This document shows positions 1-11,984 of a stretch of DNA of 64,000 nt, piece after piece; the first letter of the stretch is position 1, and each line of letters starts with the position of its first letter. A program made the position numbers and the translations under genes. Below the pieces are notes generated by a model. It made no database searches. It was not told the DNA's origin and saw only the letters and a program-made list of their open reading frames with translations. The DNA comes from Litomosoides sigmodontis. Lineage: Eukaryota > Nematoda > Chromadorea > Rhabditida > Onchocercidae. The DNA lies in contig OY718807.1 of NCBI GenBank assembly GCA_963070105.1, positions 3,135,001 through 3,199,000 of the forward strand, in the 5' to 3' direction.

Positions 1-195
1 TTATATTATATTATTCAATAGCAAAACAATATCTCACAGAGAAAGCAAATCGAAAAAAATTATGTGAAATTTTTAAAGAAGAAAAAAGACGAAACCACAG
101 GAACTTTAATTTTCATTTATTATTTAGTAATTGTGAAGGAAAGAAAAATGTGTGTTTGAATGAGAGAGGAAAGGAAATCAGAAATGAGAAACTAT

Positions 196-219
196 TGAAT
201 CGATCAATCGATCGATTCA
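196..219. repeat. ATCGAT-type inverted repeat
   Basis: Ten-base arms (TGAATCGATC and its complement) flank a 4-base spacer AATC. A second, uninterrupted ATCGAT palindrome lies about 600 bases downstream. No function can be assigned from sequence. Confidence 0.7.
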
Positions 220-801
220 TTCAGTTTGCGAATGAAATGAGTGGAGCAATGTATGTGAACCTCAACAGTGTAATTACTTACCTACCTCACCCACTTGCTT
301 CACTTCAATGTTAATTTAAATTTCATTTCATTGCTGCAACTTAAATGTAATCAATATCGATGATCAATTCCACTCGCTTTCATTTCCATTTTTTTGTTCA
401 GTGGATCGTTTTCTATTTTCTTTTCTTATTTTTTTGTTTTTGTCGTAAAAAGTGAATTTTAACAATTTCAATTTCAATTGTTTGGATGGTAAAATTAATG
501 GAATAAACCTTCCAAGGCAAATAACTGTATATGCGAAAATAATGAAATAAATGAAATCGTTGCTAACAATTTTGGTTAATAATTTTGCTTTTATCTTTTT
601 TTCTTGTAAAACAAAAATTTGTAAATCTGTAAAAAAAATTTTGTAAAATCAATAAATCGTCTTTTTTTTGTCTTTTGAGAAGTATTGAATGAAAAATGTG
701 AAATGAGAAAATGAAAGGATAATCGGTGAGTGTGAGAATGTGTGACAACGTTTTGTTTATACAATGATAATCCAAGCAAGACGTTGCTACTACGTTACAC
801 G

Positions 802-823
802 CAATCGATCGATCGATCGATTG
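802..823. repeat. 22-bp perfect palindrome of ATCG units
   Basis: The stretch is CAATCG, further GATC/ATCG units, then CGATTG. It reads the same on both strands over 22 bases. It is a short (ATCG)n run with matching ends. Confidence 0.75.
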
Positions 824-1930
824 ATCTCACGGAATGTTGTTTTTGTGATTTTGACGAATTTAAAATAACAACGCCTTCTCCTAACCTATCACTTTAATTT
901 TCAAACATCACTCGTTGCGGTTAATTCTAGTGAAATTTAAGATAGTGAAATATTGCATTTCTCGGAGATTTATTTGTTGAGATATTTAAATTATCTTTTT
1001 AGTTAAATTATTAAATATTCAAATTACTGCAACTAAAAGAAACGCATTCTTTTGCTCGTAGGAATATTTGTGAGTAAACATTTTCATCACAACGCCTCAA
1101 TTTCACTGTTATCGTCAAACACTTTTCAAGTAGCTTAGTGGGAATTTGAAATTTGCGCAATTTTGCAAATAACTAAACTAATTTCTAATTAAGTCATTTA
1201 GTGAAAATTCTCATCTTAATTGCATGCATAATTAACGACGATCATAATACATTCAATTTTCTAGTAATTTTAAAACTATGATAAATTTTCTACTAATCAA
1301 CCGAATTAGATTATTTTTTGTTTAATGTAAATTAGCCGAAAATTAGTTTCAAATTTTTTTTAGCTAAAATGCAAATCTGCGAAGTTTAGGTTTTATTCCA
1401 CCACTGAAACTGTTTTATCATATAACATTTGACAACAAAATGGTGCATGCAATGAGATCAGGTGTAACAATTTAACCGATGGAATAGAAGTTCCACAAAA
1501 TAAAATAAAATAATATTTAAATATATGAACCATGGAAATTATTACTAACTAATTGAGGGTAAGCATAGCTTCCATTCATTTTTAGGCTTCAAAAAAAATA
1601 TTTTATATAAGTTTAAGCAAAAATATGAATGAAAAATATATGCATATGTTAATTTTTAAACTCGTCAAAATTTTGAAAACTTCCGCATCCATCACGCAAC
1701 CACAATTAATTCAAATATATCCGTGTTTCCTTCGGACCTTTAAATTCAAGACACAATGATTTTGTTTCTCTAATATTTATTTTATTTTTAATTTTCAAAT
1801 TTTACTGATAATTTCTCAATACTTTCACTTCTGAAAATCTAAGTTAATCATAGCACACTCCCCCTACTTCTAACAAATTCAATTTCATTCAGAGCGATAC
1901 AGATGCATTTGAAATTTGATTATCAATATG

Positions 1931-1936
1931 CTTTAT
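1931..1936 (-). terminator. Candidate polyadenylation signal of the degenerin gene
   Basis: The minus strand reads AATAAA about 300 bases beyond the degenerin stop codon. No other canonical signal that I noticed lies nearer. Inferred from motif and position only. Confidence 0.4.
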
Positions 1937-2233
1937 TATTAATCATAAAGCGGTGAATGCTTTAAATTACGTATTCCTCAACTAATTCTAATTGCAAAGT
2001 TGGAAGGAAACGAATAACAACAGTTATATTTGATAAAATTATTTTTGAACGAAAAGAACGATTTTTGGAAATGGTCAATGTGTTGTTGCATTTGCAAAGT
2101 TTAACATTTTGTTGCATAATGCCAATTTGGCAGATGAAAATTAGTAAAATTCGATGGCACTTAAAATCAGAGACATTTGATGTATTAACATATCGCTTGA
2201 TGATTGGAAATTGATTACTCAATTTAGTAATTA

Positions 2234-5200
2234 TCAAACATAGATCGCTTTTCCAGCACTATTTTCAGTCAATTGTTCGGGCTGCTTATTCGCTTCCGGA
2301 ACTTTTTCACCGCAAACAGCTTCTTCATCGTGCCGCTCCTCCGTCTCCTTAACGCCGTTCTTCTGACACTTTCGCGTAAGTAATGACTTAGATTCTTGCT
2401 TCTCCTTAAGTTTATTGCAGCACAATGTTACGAGATCAATGAACAGTACCGCACATTCAATTATTGTTATTACACTAAATCCTGAAATGATATCTGAAAA
2501 CATTAGCGTATCCTTTTCACTATGATTTTTTAATTTTCAATAAATTTACTCTTTTTTTTTGCTTTATTGAAAAGCATAGGATTAGATTTTATTTTCAATT
2601 TGGTTGATTTAAAATTTTAAAAATTTTTTCTTTTTTACTTGCTTAAATTGTTTAGTTTTTTATTTTTTAAAAATAAATTTTAAACTCTAAAAATTATTAC
2701 TTTCTATTAATATTACTAATCCTTTTTAGATGCGAGGAATAATTGCAAAGTTTTTTAAGTTTGAAAATAATTAAACGAAATCATTCATACCCATCCACAA
2801 GCCAAGATGTCCACCAACATCAGCTAATAAATTGACAAGCTGAAATTATCACTTAATTACTCTCATTAATTATAGTAATTTATCATTCAATGCTATTGCA
2901 AGGTTGATCAACTTGCAAATTTGCAGACCCAGTGAATTTCAGTGCTTCTCCAATTTTTTTTTTTGATATATTTTCATTGGAAAATTTTTTCACTCATTTA
3001 TCAACCTACCAAGCAATTCAAATAAATAAATAAACAGATAAACAAATAAACAAGTAAACAATTAAATAAATAAAACTGAATAAATATCAGCAAAAAATAT
3101 TTATTAATGTTTTACGAAAGCAAAAAATCAAGTAATTTACGGTAAATTATTAAATCGATAGGAAAACAAAGTGGGTGTTAACTCTTTGATGAACATAAGA
3201 ACATTTTCAATTTTATAATTCAAAAATTAATTACTGATTAAACTAACACCGTATGCTTCAGATTCCTTCAACAATTCATAATTAAGCTGTTCGTAGTAAA
3301 CTTCAACCATTGCTGCATTTTCTCTGTAAAATTTCCTGCATTCCTGATCATTCATATTTGCATCACAATTTCCAATCTGAGATTTAAAAACACTCATATT
3401 AATTAATTAAATAATTCTTTAATTAGACAAACACACAGTACGTGTAAATGATTAAATAAAATATTTGAATAATGAATTTTCTATAATTAAAATTTCTATA
3501 ATTAAAGTGTACCAAGAAAAATGGTTTCAATTCTTTCGTAAAACAAACGAATAAAAGCAAAAAAATAATTTCGAAAAAATTTGTTAAAAAAAAAAAGGGA
3601 AAAGGGAAATTTCAAACATCGCTTGCGCCAGATGGCCATTTCGAAGCGGAGAACGTGACGCCATACGCTTCATGCTCACATGCTTGCTTGCACTGACAAT
3701 CTGTTAAACTGTCCGTGATGTGATGAAAATCACCAATTTCAGCAATTGCTTGCTCCAAGCAACCTCCTATAAAATTAAATTGAATTTAAATTTAATTAAA
3801 TCTGCTATAGTTTTTCAAAAAATTCTATTTACTGATGAAAAGCTTGTTTGCAAGTTTGTTTAGACTGATTAGCTAAACAATCAAAGATATTCTTTATAAT
3901 CTATTTTAATTTACGCCACAAAATCAAGCAAATTTAAGTGTAAAGTTAAAATTTACTCAAAAAAAAGTACTCGCAAAAATTCTTCATTTTAATTTAAAAA
4001 AAAATAAATGTAAATTTTTTCTTTTTTTTTTGTACAAATGATATTGCGAACGGTTCGCTTACGCGCCGTAGCATTGAAAGCGGAACAGTGTGTTCGTCCT
4101 TTTGGAACCGGAAAACGTGGATCACCGCAACCGCATTTATCAAGTAATGTATTTTGAAAACAACTCCGATAGCATCCCTATTACTTTCACAGTGATTTCA
4201 ATTAATCGCTTAAAATTACAGCAACAATAAAAGATAAATAGATTATTAATTTAATATTTCATTATTTAATTGAAAAAAGACTGAAATTTCAAATTTTAAT
4301 AGAATAAATACTGCTAACATCTAACTTACTTCCGGATTGTAATCATAGTCACCATAAATGTAGACACTTGAATTCATTTTTTTTTCTCGTTGACAATCAC
4401 CGTATGGTGCGGCTAGTCTTTGAACAACATGCTTAAAGAGAAACAAATCCAATAAATTGAAATTTAAAATTTTTTCTTCACAAAAAATTGTAAAATATTT
4501 CAGATTTTAATCATTACATTTAATGTAAAATTCCTTTTTTTTTCCATAACAAATTAAATTACCTTTTTTAAACCAAATGAAGAAGCAAAACCAACAGGTG
4601 CACTGTAACCAAACGTGTCCGGAAATGGAAAATCCGTTGGCTTATGTACCGCTAACCGTACACCGGAAGCTTCTGATGTTGCCATGTAATCTGACGTGTT
4701 CACAAATAGCAATAGTCGAATACCTGTGATAAAATTAATTGATATTTTCATTTAAATTAAATTTTTATTGCTGTAATGTAAAATTTTGCTTTAATAATAA
4801 CAACCAATCTTTTTTTTCAAAAAAAAAATTTTGTGGAAGTGAGTAAGCAATCCATCTCATTTCTGAATTTTAATAATTTAGTTTGATTTTTTTTTTTTGG
4901 AGAAAATTTTATAACTACCAACTAACCATACATTGGACCAGCTTTAGTACTTGAATGATTGTTATTTGCGTCCCAATTAAATGTGTAACAATTCCCGAAC
5001 GCCGGATCAACGTGTAATTTAAAGTCAGCATCTGTAATGCTCTTCCTGAATTTTTCAATTTAATGATATAATTTAAAAAAAAAAAGAAACCGATAATGTA
5101 TTACTTTGGCACGTTTTCTTTTTCACGTACGTTTGATGGTTTAAGATGGATGTTTTGCCGTTTTTGATATTTTAATATATGAATATTAAAATCTAATTAA

Positions 5201-8200
5201 CATTAAAATTAATTTTTTTTGGATAATTAAATAAACAGAACCAATGTCACATTCCTTTCCGTCGAATGAGCACATTACGATGAATTCACGTTTTGATTGC
5301 GAAAGCGCAATTCGTTGCACCTCCGATAGCGCACTCATCGTGAAGATTAAATTCTCTTTGGCACGTGTCAACATAGCTACACCATCCGTCATACCCTTTA
5401 ATTAATTATTTATTCAATTCGTTCATTCAATTAAAGGACTAATTACCGATTTCAGGAAATGAAAAATAAAATAAAATACAACAATGACAGATTAATTATG
5501 CTATAAAAACAAACGCTTTTTCTTTGTCCTAAAGCAAAGCATATATTAATTGTTTAAAGTTAATTAAAATAGATATTTTATTTCATAAAATTTTTAAAAA
5601 TTTATGAAATAAAATATTTATTTAAAACTAATCAAAATATGATAGGTTAATTTAAATTTCTCATCTAATTATTGCAACCACCTATTCGTTCTAAATTATT
5701 CTGCTACTGCTACTAGTAGTACCTACTTTTGCTATTTGGATAAGTATTAAGTAGAGCGAAGATAATCACTGACCTATGATGATTACCCTTGCTAAATACC
5801 GATACCGTATAATCGAATTAAATGACGTGAAACCTACCGTAAAACCCATTGCTTTAACAGTTTCTGGTGCGGTAACGCGTGCGGATTGCCTTGGTGGCGA
5901 CGTTGTCGTTGTTGTTGTTGTTGTTGTTGTTGATTCTTTTGTTGTTTCCGTTGTTGACAGATATAAACTTCCAGCCCATAATTGCTTCACGTCATTCAAC
6001 GTTCGAATGCAGTGCGGTTTCTTGAAAAGAATGAAGCTGAGCTCACTACGCTAACTTCACGTAATATCAATTTAAGTGTACCAGTAGCATATTTCTTCCA
6101 TCGTACACGCGCAAATTTCACTTCCGCCACTTCTTTCATTTTTTTTTTCTCCTCTCATTCTAATTAATATATTCACAGTGAAGAAAGTTGCGAAAAATTT
6201 TCTGGAAATTGTTAACTTTAGAATTCTTATTAAATTAACTTATCCATCTTTTTCCACACGATTTTACGATGTTTCCTAATTTTTACAAAATGTAATCGAT
6301 TCGATGAAAGCGTCACTCCCATGCATTCAACTAGCTTGTTACGGTTCAAAAAAAACCATTGAACTTTCTCGAAATGAACTGACCAATTTAGTCCTAATAA
6401 TCCTAAAGGCAATAAATAAAATTATAATTTCCAAAGTTTTTTGAAACAATTTATAATTGTTTTAAAAAAATTTATGAACAGAAAATTTTATTTCCGAAGA
6501 GAAATGACTTTAATCCAGCAAAGAATAAATGATTACATTTAAATACTTCCCTATCGCATACTTCCAAAGATGGATTGAGAAAGTGTTCAATTAGAAATTT
6601 CCGAAAAAAAAAGCACTGTTATTTCTGATGTCTCGACATCCTCTAGCACGTAGAATTCATTATTCAAGTTCCAGTCATCTATTTCAATTAATTATTAAAA
6701 TCATGTATTTTAATCTAGATTTCTGAAATATAAATATTGGAAATGACACTGCATTGCAATTATATTTCCTAAATAATTGTTATCATACTGTAATGGTTGC
6801 ATGTAGAAAATTATACTGTAATACAGTAATCATAGTTTCTTTCTTGAAGATTTCAATCAATACTTCTGATTAGCGATAAATTAATCTTTCAATCTCTTTA
6901 ATTGCAACTAAAATAGTCTTCAAACATTCTTGCATTTCAAGAGAGCATTCTTTTTAGTGCTATGTAAGAAGCCACACGACATGAGAAATAGGATTATTCA
7001 TCTAAAATTTAGTTAATTACAAAAATTGAGAAATCTTTAGAGAGACAAAGAGAGAGAGAGGTTGTTTCGTTGAATTTTAAAGATTTTGATAAGGATTTGT
7101 AACAGAAAAGAAGGATTAGCTACAGGAAAAGCGAATAAACCGAAGAAGAAGCACTGCGTGCCAATCAGTTCACAATTTCTCTTCTGGAAGATAAGCACTA
7201 ACCCAAAGGTAAGCAATGCTTAACTAATTGAAATGGAACGGTAAACGATTAATCTGCAAATTTAATTTGCCTGACATAAAAATGTCTGCAATGCAGTATG
7301 TGATCAATTAATTTCCTCTTAATCAATAGAATTCAAAATTACACTATTTCATAAATTTAAGTCAAAAATTTTCTTCGTTCTTTAAATTAAAGTCAAAAAC
7401 CTTCTTCTCTACTTTAACAGATTAATTCTACAGCTATACTATTTAAGGTGTAAAATATAGTATAACCGTAGAGTAAAATAATTAAAGGTAACCGTAAAGT
7501 AAAAAAAATGCTACTAAATATGATTATTTAATAAATTTTAAATAGTATACTTTATAAAATGTTTAAAAAGAGACCTCGTCACATTCCATTGGTAAACAGT
7601 TATAACTTAATTAACTTACAATAAAATAAGTTGTTTAACAAAAATTTGACAGATTAAATTTGAAATTAATATTCGAAACAAGAAGGAGAAAGAGCAACGA
7701 ATAATATTTCAAATTGAAATTGAAAAGCTTACCGTGTCAGTGGTACGATTACGGCATAAGCATGGCCAATTAGCATGTTGAATTGCACCGTCCTCTTTCG
7801 GCTCACAAATACCATCCTCAAAGCATGCGCTGCATTCCTCCTCATACCATATTCCAAAATGACATCACATTTTTTTTTGTAATTAATTTTAAAAAAACAC
7901 AAAAAAGATGAAATTTCTAAAATTAAACGATAACACAAAAAAGATACAATTTCTAAAATTAAACGATAATTACACTAATTAATTTATTAATGGTAATAAC
8001 TATCGATTGATCATACATGTATTTAACAGTTGCAATTGTAATTCAGACATTAATTGAATAATGGAATAAAAAATTCGAATAAGTTTAATTTAATTTCAAC
8101 AAATGCTAACGATATGTTAAAGCATGGCCAAGCAATGTCCATTTCATTATCGTACGTGCAAATGCACTTGGTGTCATCAGATGGTGGAATTGACTCAAAT

Positions 8201-10744
8201 CGAATACATTCCATGTTAGATTTACCGATACATTTGCAGTGTGCCTCAACTGCTTCATATCGTCCCATTTCTGACGACTAAAATTACCTAACTTTTAATT
8301 TTACAATTTTTTTTAATTTAATTTTAATTTTTTTAAATTTTACAAGCAACTAACAACTCAATTAACAGCAATTAACTCGAATGATTTTAATTGTGAAGCA
8401 ATCCAATTATTTGTGTTCTTAGCTAAAAGCTAATAGACCAAAATGTTGAACTCACGTTAGCTAATAGATTAAAATACAGAGCATAAGACTATGTTGTGCT
8501 GTATTACTAGACCATCATAGATGACGTGAATAAAAGCTACTTAAGTGTTGCATAATTTGTAATAGAAATTAAGTAATTAATATTTATCATTGAAAAGAAA
8601 TTGATGAAAACAAAAAACACTGTTTAGAAAGGCTCTGTCGAAATCTGTCGCACAGCAGCAATTTTTTAATTTACTAAATTATAAGCTTTAGGAAAAAAAT
8701 TTTTTAAAATATTTTACCATTCGTTTTCGCCTTAATGTTGCTGCATCAGTGACGTTTAAAAATGTTTTAATATCAGCTGAAGTAGGATTTGTAGCTGTGA
8801 TTAATGCATCGGCAGTAGTAGTATTACCACTACTTACTGTAGCAGCACTTATTGTATTAGAAATAGCTGTTGTTGTTGTTGCAGTTGTAGAAGCACCGGA
8901 AAATGAAGATATCTCGCCTGCCAGAATTATTTTAGAATTATTAATTGAAATTGTTTGATTATTTTCAAATGAAACATTCTCAGAGTGTCGTTGCTGTTGT
9001 TCTCCAGCATTTGCATAAATTCCATTTGAATTACTCAACGCTCCTCCAACAGATGCGATGTGTGCAGAACGTTTGTTTTGTTTATTTAATTGCTCACGAA
9101 TAGTTTGAACTGAAAGTTGCTGTTGCTGCTTTCTGCTACCTTTACGAAATGATTTTGCATTTTCATAAACATCCATCTGCAATACATTTTGAAATTTTTC
9201 TACAATTCTAAAAAATTCATTAGTAAAAAAGATTTAATTCTTCGTTAATTTTATAAATTAATTAAATTTTGTCCCTCCTATCGCACTCCTCTTTTTTCGG
9301 AACAACAAGTCCATTTGAAAATATTAAGTTAAATTTTTGAATTTCACTTAGCTAATAGCTTAATTTAAGAAAGAATATGCAACTCAATTTGACATTGATA
9401 GTTTTAAGATTATTAGAGAAAAAATGTTTGCTCGCAATTGAAAGAGGAAGTTCAACTTCTGCGACTAATTTGCTTACCATTTCACGTCGTCCCCATGCTT
9501 AGGCTCCTATTTGAAAGTTTAAGAAAAAAATCTAAATTCTCCCAATTATTCAATCTAACACATTTCATTGATTGATTTTAAAACAAATTTCAAAGCATTG
9601 AAAAGCTCAAAGCCATATGCATAATAAAATGTCTCCGACAAAAACATTAGCTATATCTTTAAAAAAAACTGAAAATAAAAATTTTTATGTAATAAAAGTG
9701 AAATTTGATCAAATTTTATACGCAGAAAAAGATCAGCTCTTCATCAATAGAAAACAAAAATTTCTGCATAAACTAAATAAATTAAATTTTAATTCAAAAC
9801 GGCATTGAGCAAAATAAAAAATAAAAAATGAGACTTTAACTTGCTATATTTATTGCTAAATGTTTCGAACAGAAAGAATTTAGCGCATTAACTTCTTTTT
9901 TCATTTTAATTAAAATTTCTCTTTTCATTTATTTTATTCTTTCCTCAAACTTAATTTCAATACCATCTTAACCACAAACACAATCCCTTCATAATAATTG
10001 ACATAACAAAAAAAAAGCAAAAAAATTTACCGTATCCTTGACAGATGGTATTGATCGAATCAAACTTTTCTTATACGGATTCAAATTGCAAAATGTTACA
10101 GCAGGAAATTGTATATAATCAAATTTGAGCTAAAATAAGCAAATAATCATTTTTTTTCAAAAAATAAAATAACACTAAATTACATCATAAAAAAAAATTA
10201 TTTTTTTTGAATAAAAAAAGCTTGGAAAAAATACAGTAACATTAAATTAGTGTTATTTATAGGCAAAATAACATTGAACTGTACCATAAAAAAAGAAAAG
10301 TTTTCTTAAAAAAAAAAAAAAGCAGTGATATTTGCAAATGCTACCAAATGTATTGCTAACCTCAATTGTGGTAATCTTTTCATAACGATTAAATTTCATC
10401 ACTAATTGATATGTTTGTACGATAAGTATAATTAGACATAGCACAATTCCAAATAACCATAGACGTGCGGTATACGCATTTCTCGCAATGAATATTCGTC
10501 GCACACCGTGTGCTGTTGTATTTTCCGAGAAATTACGAATTTTTTTAATCACAACATGATTGCTTTCATCAATTTTACGATCAGTTTGATAGTGCCCATA
10601 GGGAATTTCATCAGTGTGGTAGCACGGCGACTGATAGCACAATTCATCAAATGATTGCCGACATTTCATCGGTAATTTTGGTGCTCGAATAAAATTTATA
10701 CAATCGTTCGAGCAATTAACATTTCCTCTTCCTCTTTCTTCCAT
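2234..10744 (-). CDS. unc-8-like: UNC-8-like degenerin (DEG/ENaC sodium channel subunit)
   Basis: Subunit of a trimeric amiloride-type cation channel of the plasma membrane; nematode members act in neurons, muscle and touch cells. Model: 15 exons (10744-10361, 10129-10031, 9176-8718, 8277-8111, 7829-7733, 6050-5838, 5395-5237, 5041-4927, 4723-4563, 4431-4330, 4177-4063, 3766-3618, 3376-3248, 2839-2791, 2481-2234), 881 residues, all phases consistent. Visible in order: cytoplasmic N-terminus with the His-Gly gating motif (79-80); TM1 (about 94-114); [13 protein letters not shown] (136-148); a Ser/Thr/Ala/Gln-rich block (162-314) ending in RRKR; a Cys-rich segment with ECIRFES and WPCFN; a Thr run; [30 protein letters not shown] and [31 protein letters not shown]; the Gly-Phe-Ser selectivity filter (800-802) in TM2; and a charged tail. 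UNC-8 is recalled at about 780 residues; the extra length is in the Ser/Thr blocks. Exon 6 could instead start at 6020. The exon 7/8 junction is the least certain. UNC-8 rather than another DEG member is a judgement from memory. Confidence 0.88.
5573..5617. repeat. Hairpin-forming inverted repeat in degenerin intron 6
   Basis: Perfect 17-base arms (5573-5589 and 5601-5617) surround an 11-base centre that is itself nearly self-complementary (TTTTTAAAAA). The whole 45 bases form an almost uninterrupted palindrome inside the intron between the Thr-rich exon and the next exon. Confidence 0.75.
5908..5934 (-). repeat. Coding (ACA)n triplet run: Thr tract in the degenerin
   Basis: The plus strand reads GTT repeats; the gene strand therefore reads ACA codons and encodes about ten threonines in exon 6. 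It is the same (CAA)n motif that makes up the giant array near 59 kb, here used in the Thr frame. It is probably length-variable between individuals. Confidence 0.7.
7897..7968. repeat. Two tandem 36-bp units in degenerin intron 4
   Basis: Units 7897-7932 and 7933-7968 differ at only two adjacent positions (GATGAA against GATACA). They look like a recent short tandem duplication in the intron between exons 4 and 5. Confidence 0.8.
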
Positions 10745-11704
10745 TTATTCACTGCAAAACACTCTCGCATCAATTATTTGCATTTTAAATTAACTAATAA
10801 AAAACACCCACGCACACACACGTAATTAAGTAAATGAAAAAAAAATCAAAGTATTAAAGGAAAGGAAAAATGACATTTCTTTCTATTTCTTAAGTTATTT
10901 CATTTTTTGAAACAAACCAAAATACTGCAAGAGTGCAAAAAGAGTGAAAAAGAAGGCGAAGCTACAAATACACTTTTATTTTACATTTTTTTTTAAGAAA
11001 AAAAAAGCTTTTTCGACAAACATTGTATACTAAAATGGTTTTGGTGAGCATTGAGGCATTGAAAGATGAAATAGGGCTTAATCCTTAAATCCTATCGGAG
11101 TGCGATCGATATTGTCGATAATAGCATGACATGTAAATGAAAATTATTTTCAAAATAATTAATTTTGGTGAGAAAAAAAGAAAAATAAATTAATTTATTA
11201 ATTTTTTATGTCAAATTTTTGTTTATTGAAAAGGGAATGCTTGTAATTTATTCCATTTTTTTATCCTTATTATTCATTGAATTCTACTTTTGCGACAAAT
11301 TTTGCTTCTCTTTGATAATCCATCATACTAAAAATAAATGGTGAATTTTGATGTAATTATTAAACTCCAAACATCACTGAGTTTTAAACAGTTATTATCG
11401 AGTTTTAAACGTTGCGCATAATCTATCGATCTGATTTCACAGTTTAAATTTGCGCATTTTTGTGAAATTTTCGTCAATTTTTTCCTCCTCAACATAATTC
11501 CAACAGCTACATGTTTAACCCAAAGAAATAGCAAAAGATTTAACGACTGTTTTAAGTGAATTAAAATTCTAGGAAAGTGTAACTGATAATTGCCGTCTAG
11601 TGATAATGTCGAACGAATTGGTAAGGAAATTTTCTTTGCAATTGAAAAAAAAAATCGAAATTTTCAGAAATGAAGCGTGAAATAATATGTAAAAGGTATA
11701 TTGT

Positions 11705-11984
11705 TATATAAATTATCAGTTACCAACTATTATTACTCATTTCACTTGTCAAATCAATAAGAAATCAATTTGCTGTTCTGCTCGCACAGTAATTCAAAGT
11801 TCCAATACCGTATCATTTTAAAAGTTGCAATACCATAACCAATTTCGTTCATAACAAATTTCATGCAATTGCAACTATTTCATGCAAATCTATATAAATT
11901 ATCAGTGCAAACCATTCACTATTACTCATTGCACTTGTCAAATCAATAAGCGACCAAATTGCAACACTGTAAGTACAGTAATTC
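11705..11984. repeat. Diverged direct repeat, two copies of about 92 bp
   Basis: Copy 1 (11705-11796) and copy 2 (11891-11984) share TATATAAATTATCAG, then ATTACTCATT, CACTTGTCAAATCAATAAG and CAGTAATTCA in the same order and spacing, with scattered substitutions. The offset is about 187 bases. They lie about 1 kb upstream of the degenerin start codon. Confidence 0.75.

Larger units (their letters stand above)
1..2233. other. Gene-free A+T-rich flank
   Basis: I see no supportable exon here. The stretch is A+T-rich with many homopolymer runs. It holds two short perfect palindromes built on ATCGAT (196-219 and 802-823) and the presumed 3' UTR and polyadenylation signal of the minus-strand degenerin gene. 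Confidence 0.6.

Noticed and set aside
8054..8281. 75-codon plus-strand frame
   Set aside because: Shadow of degenerin exon 4 on the opposite strand.
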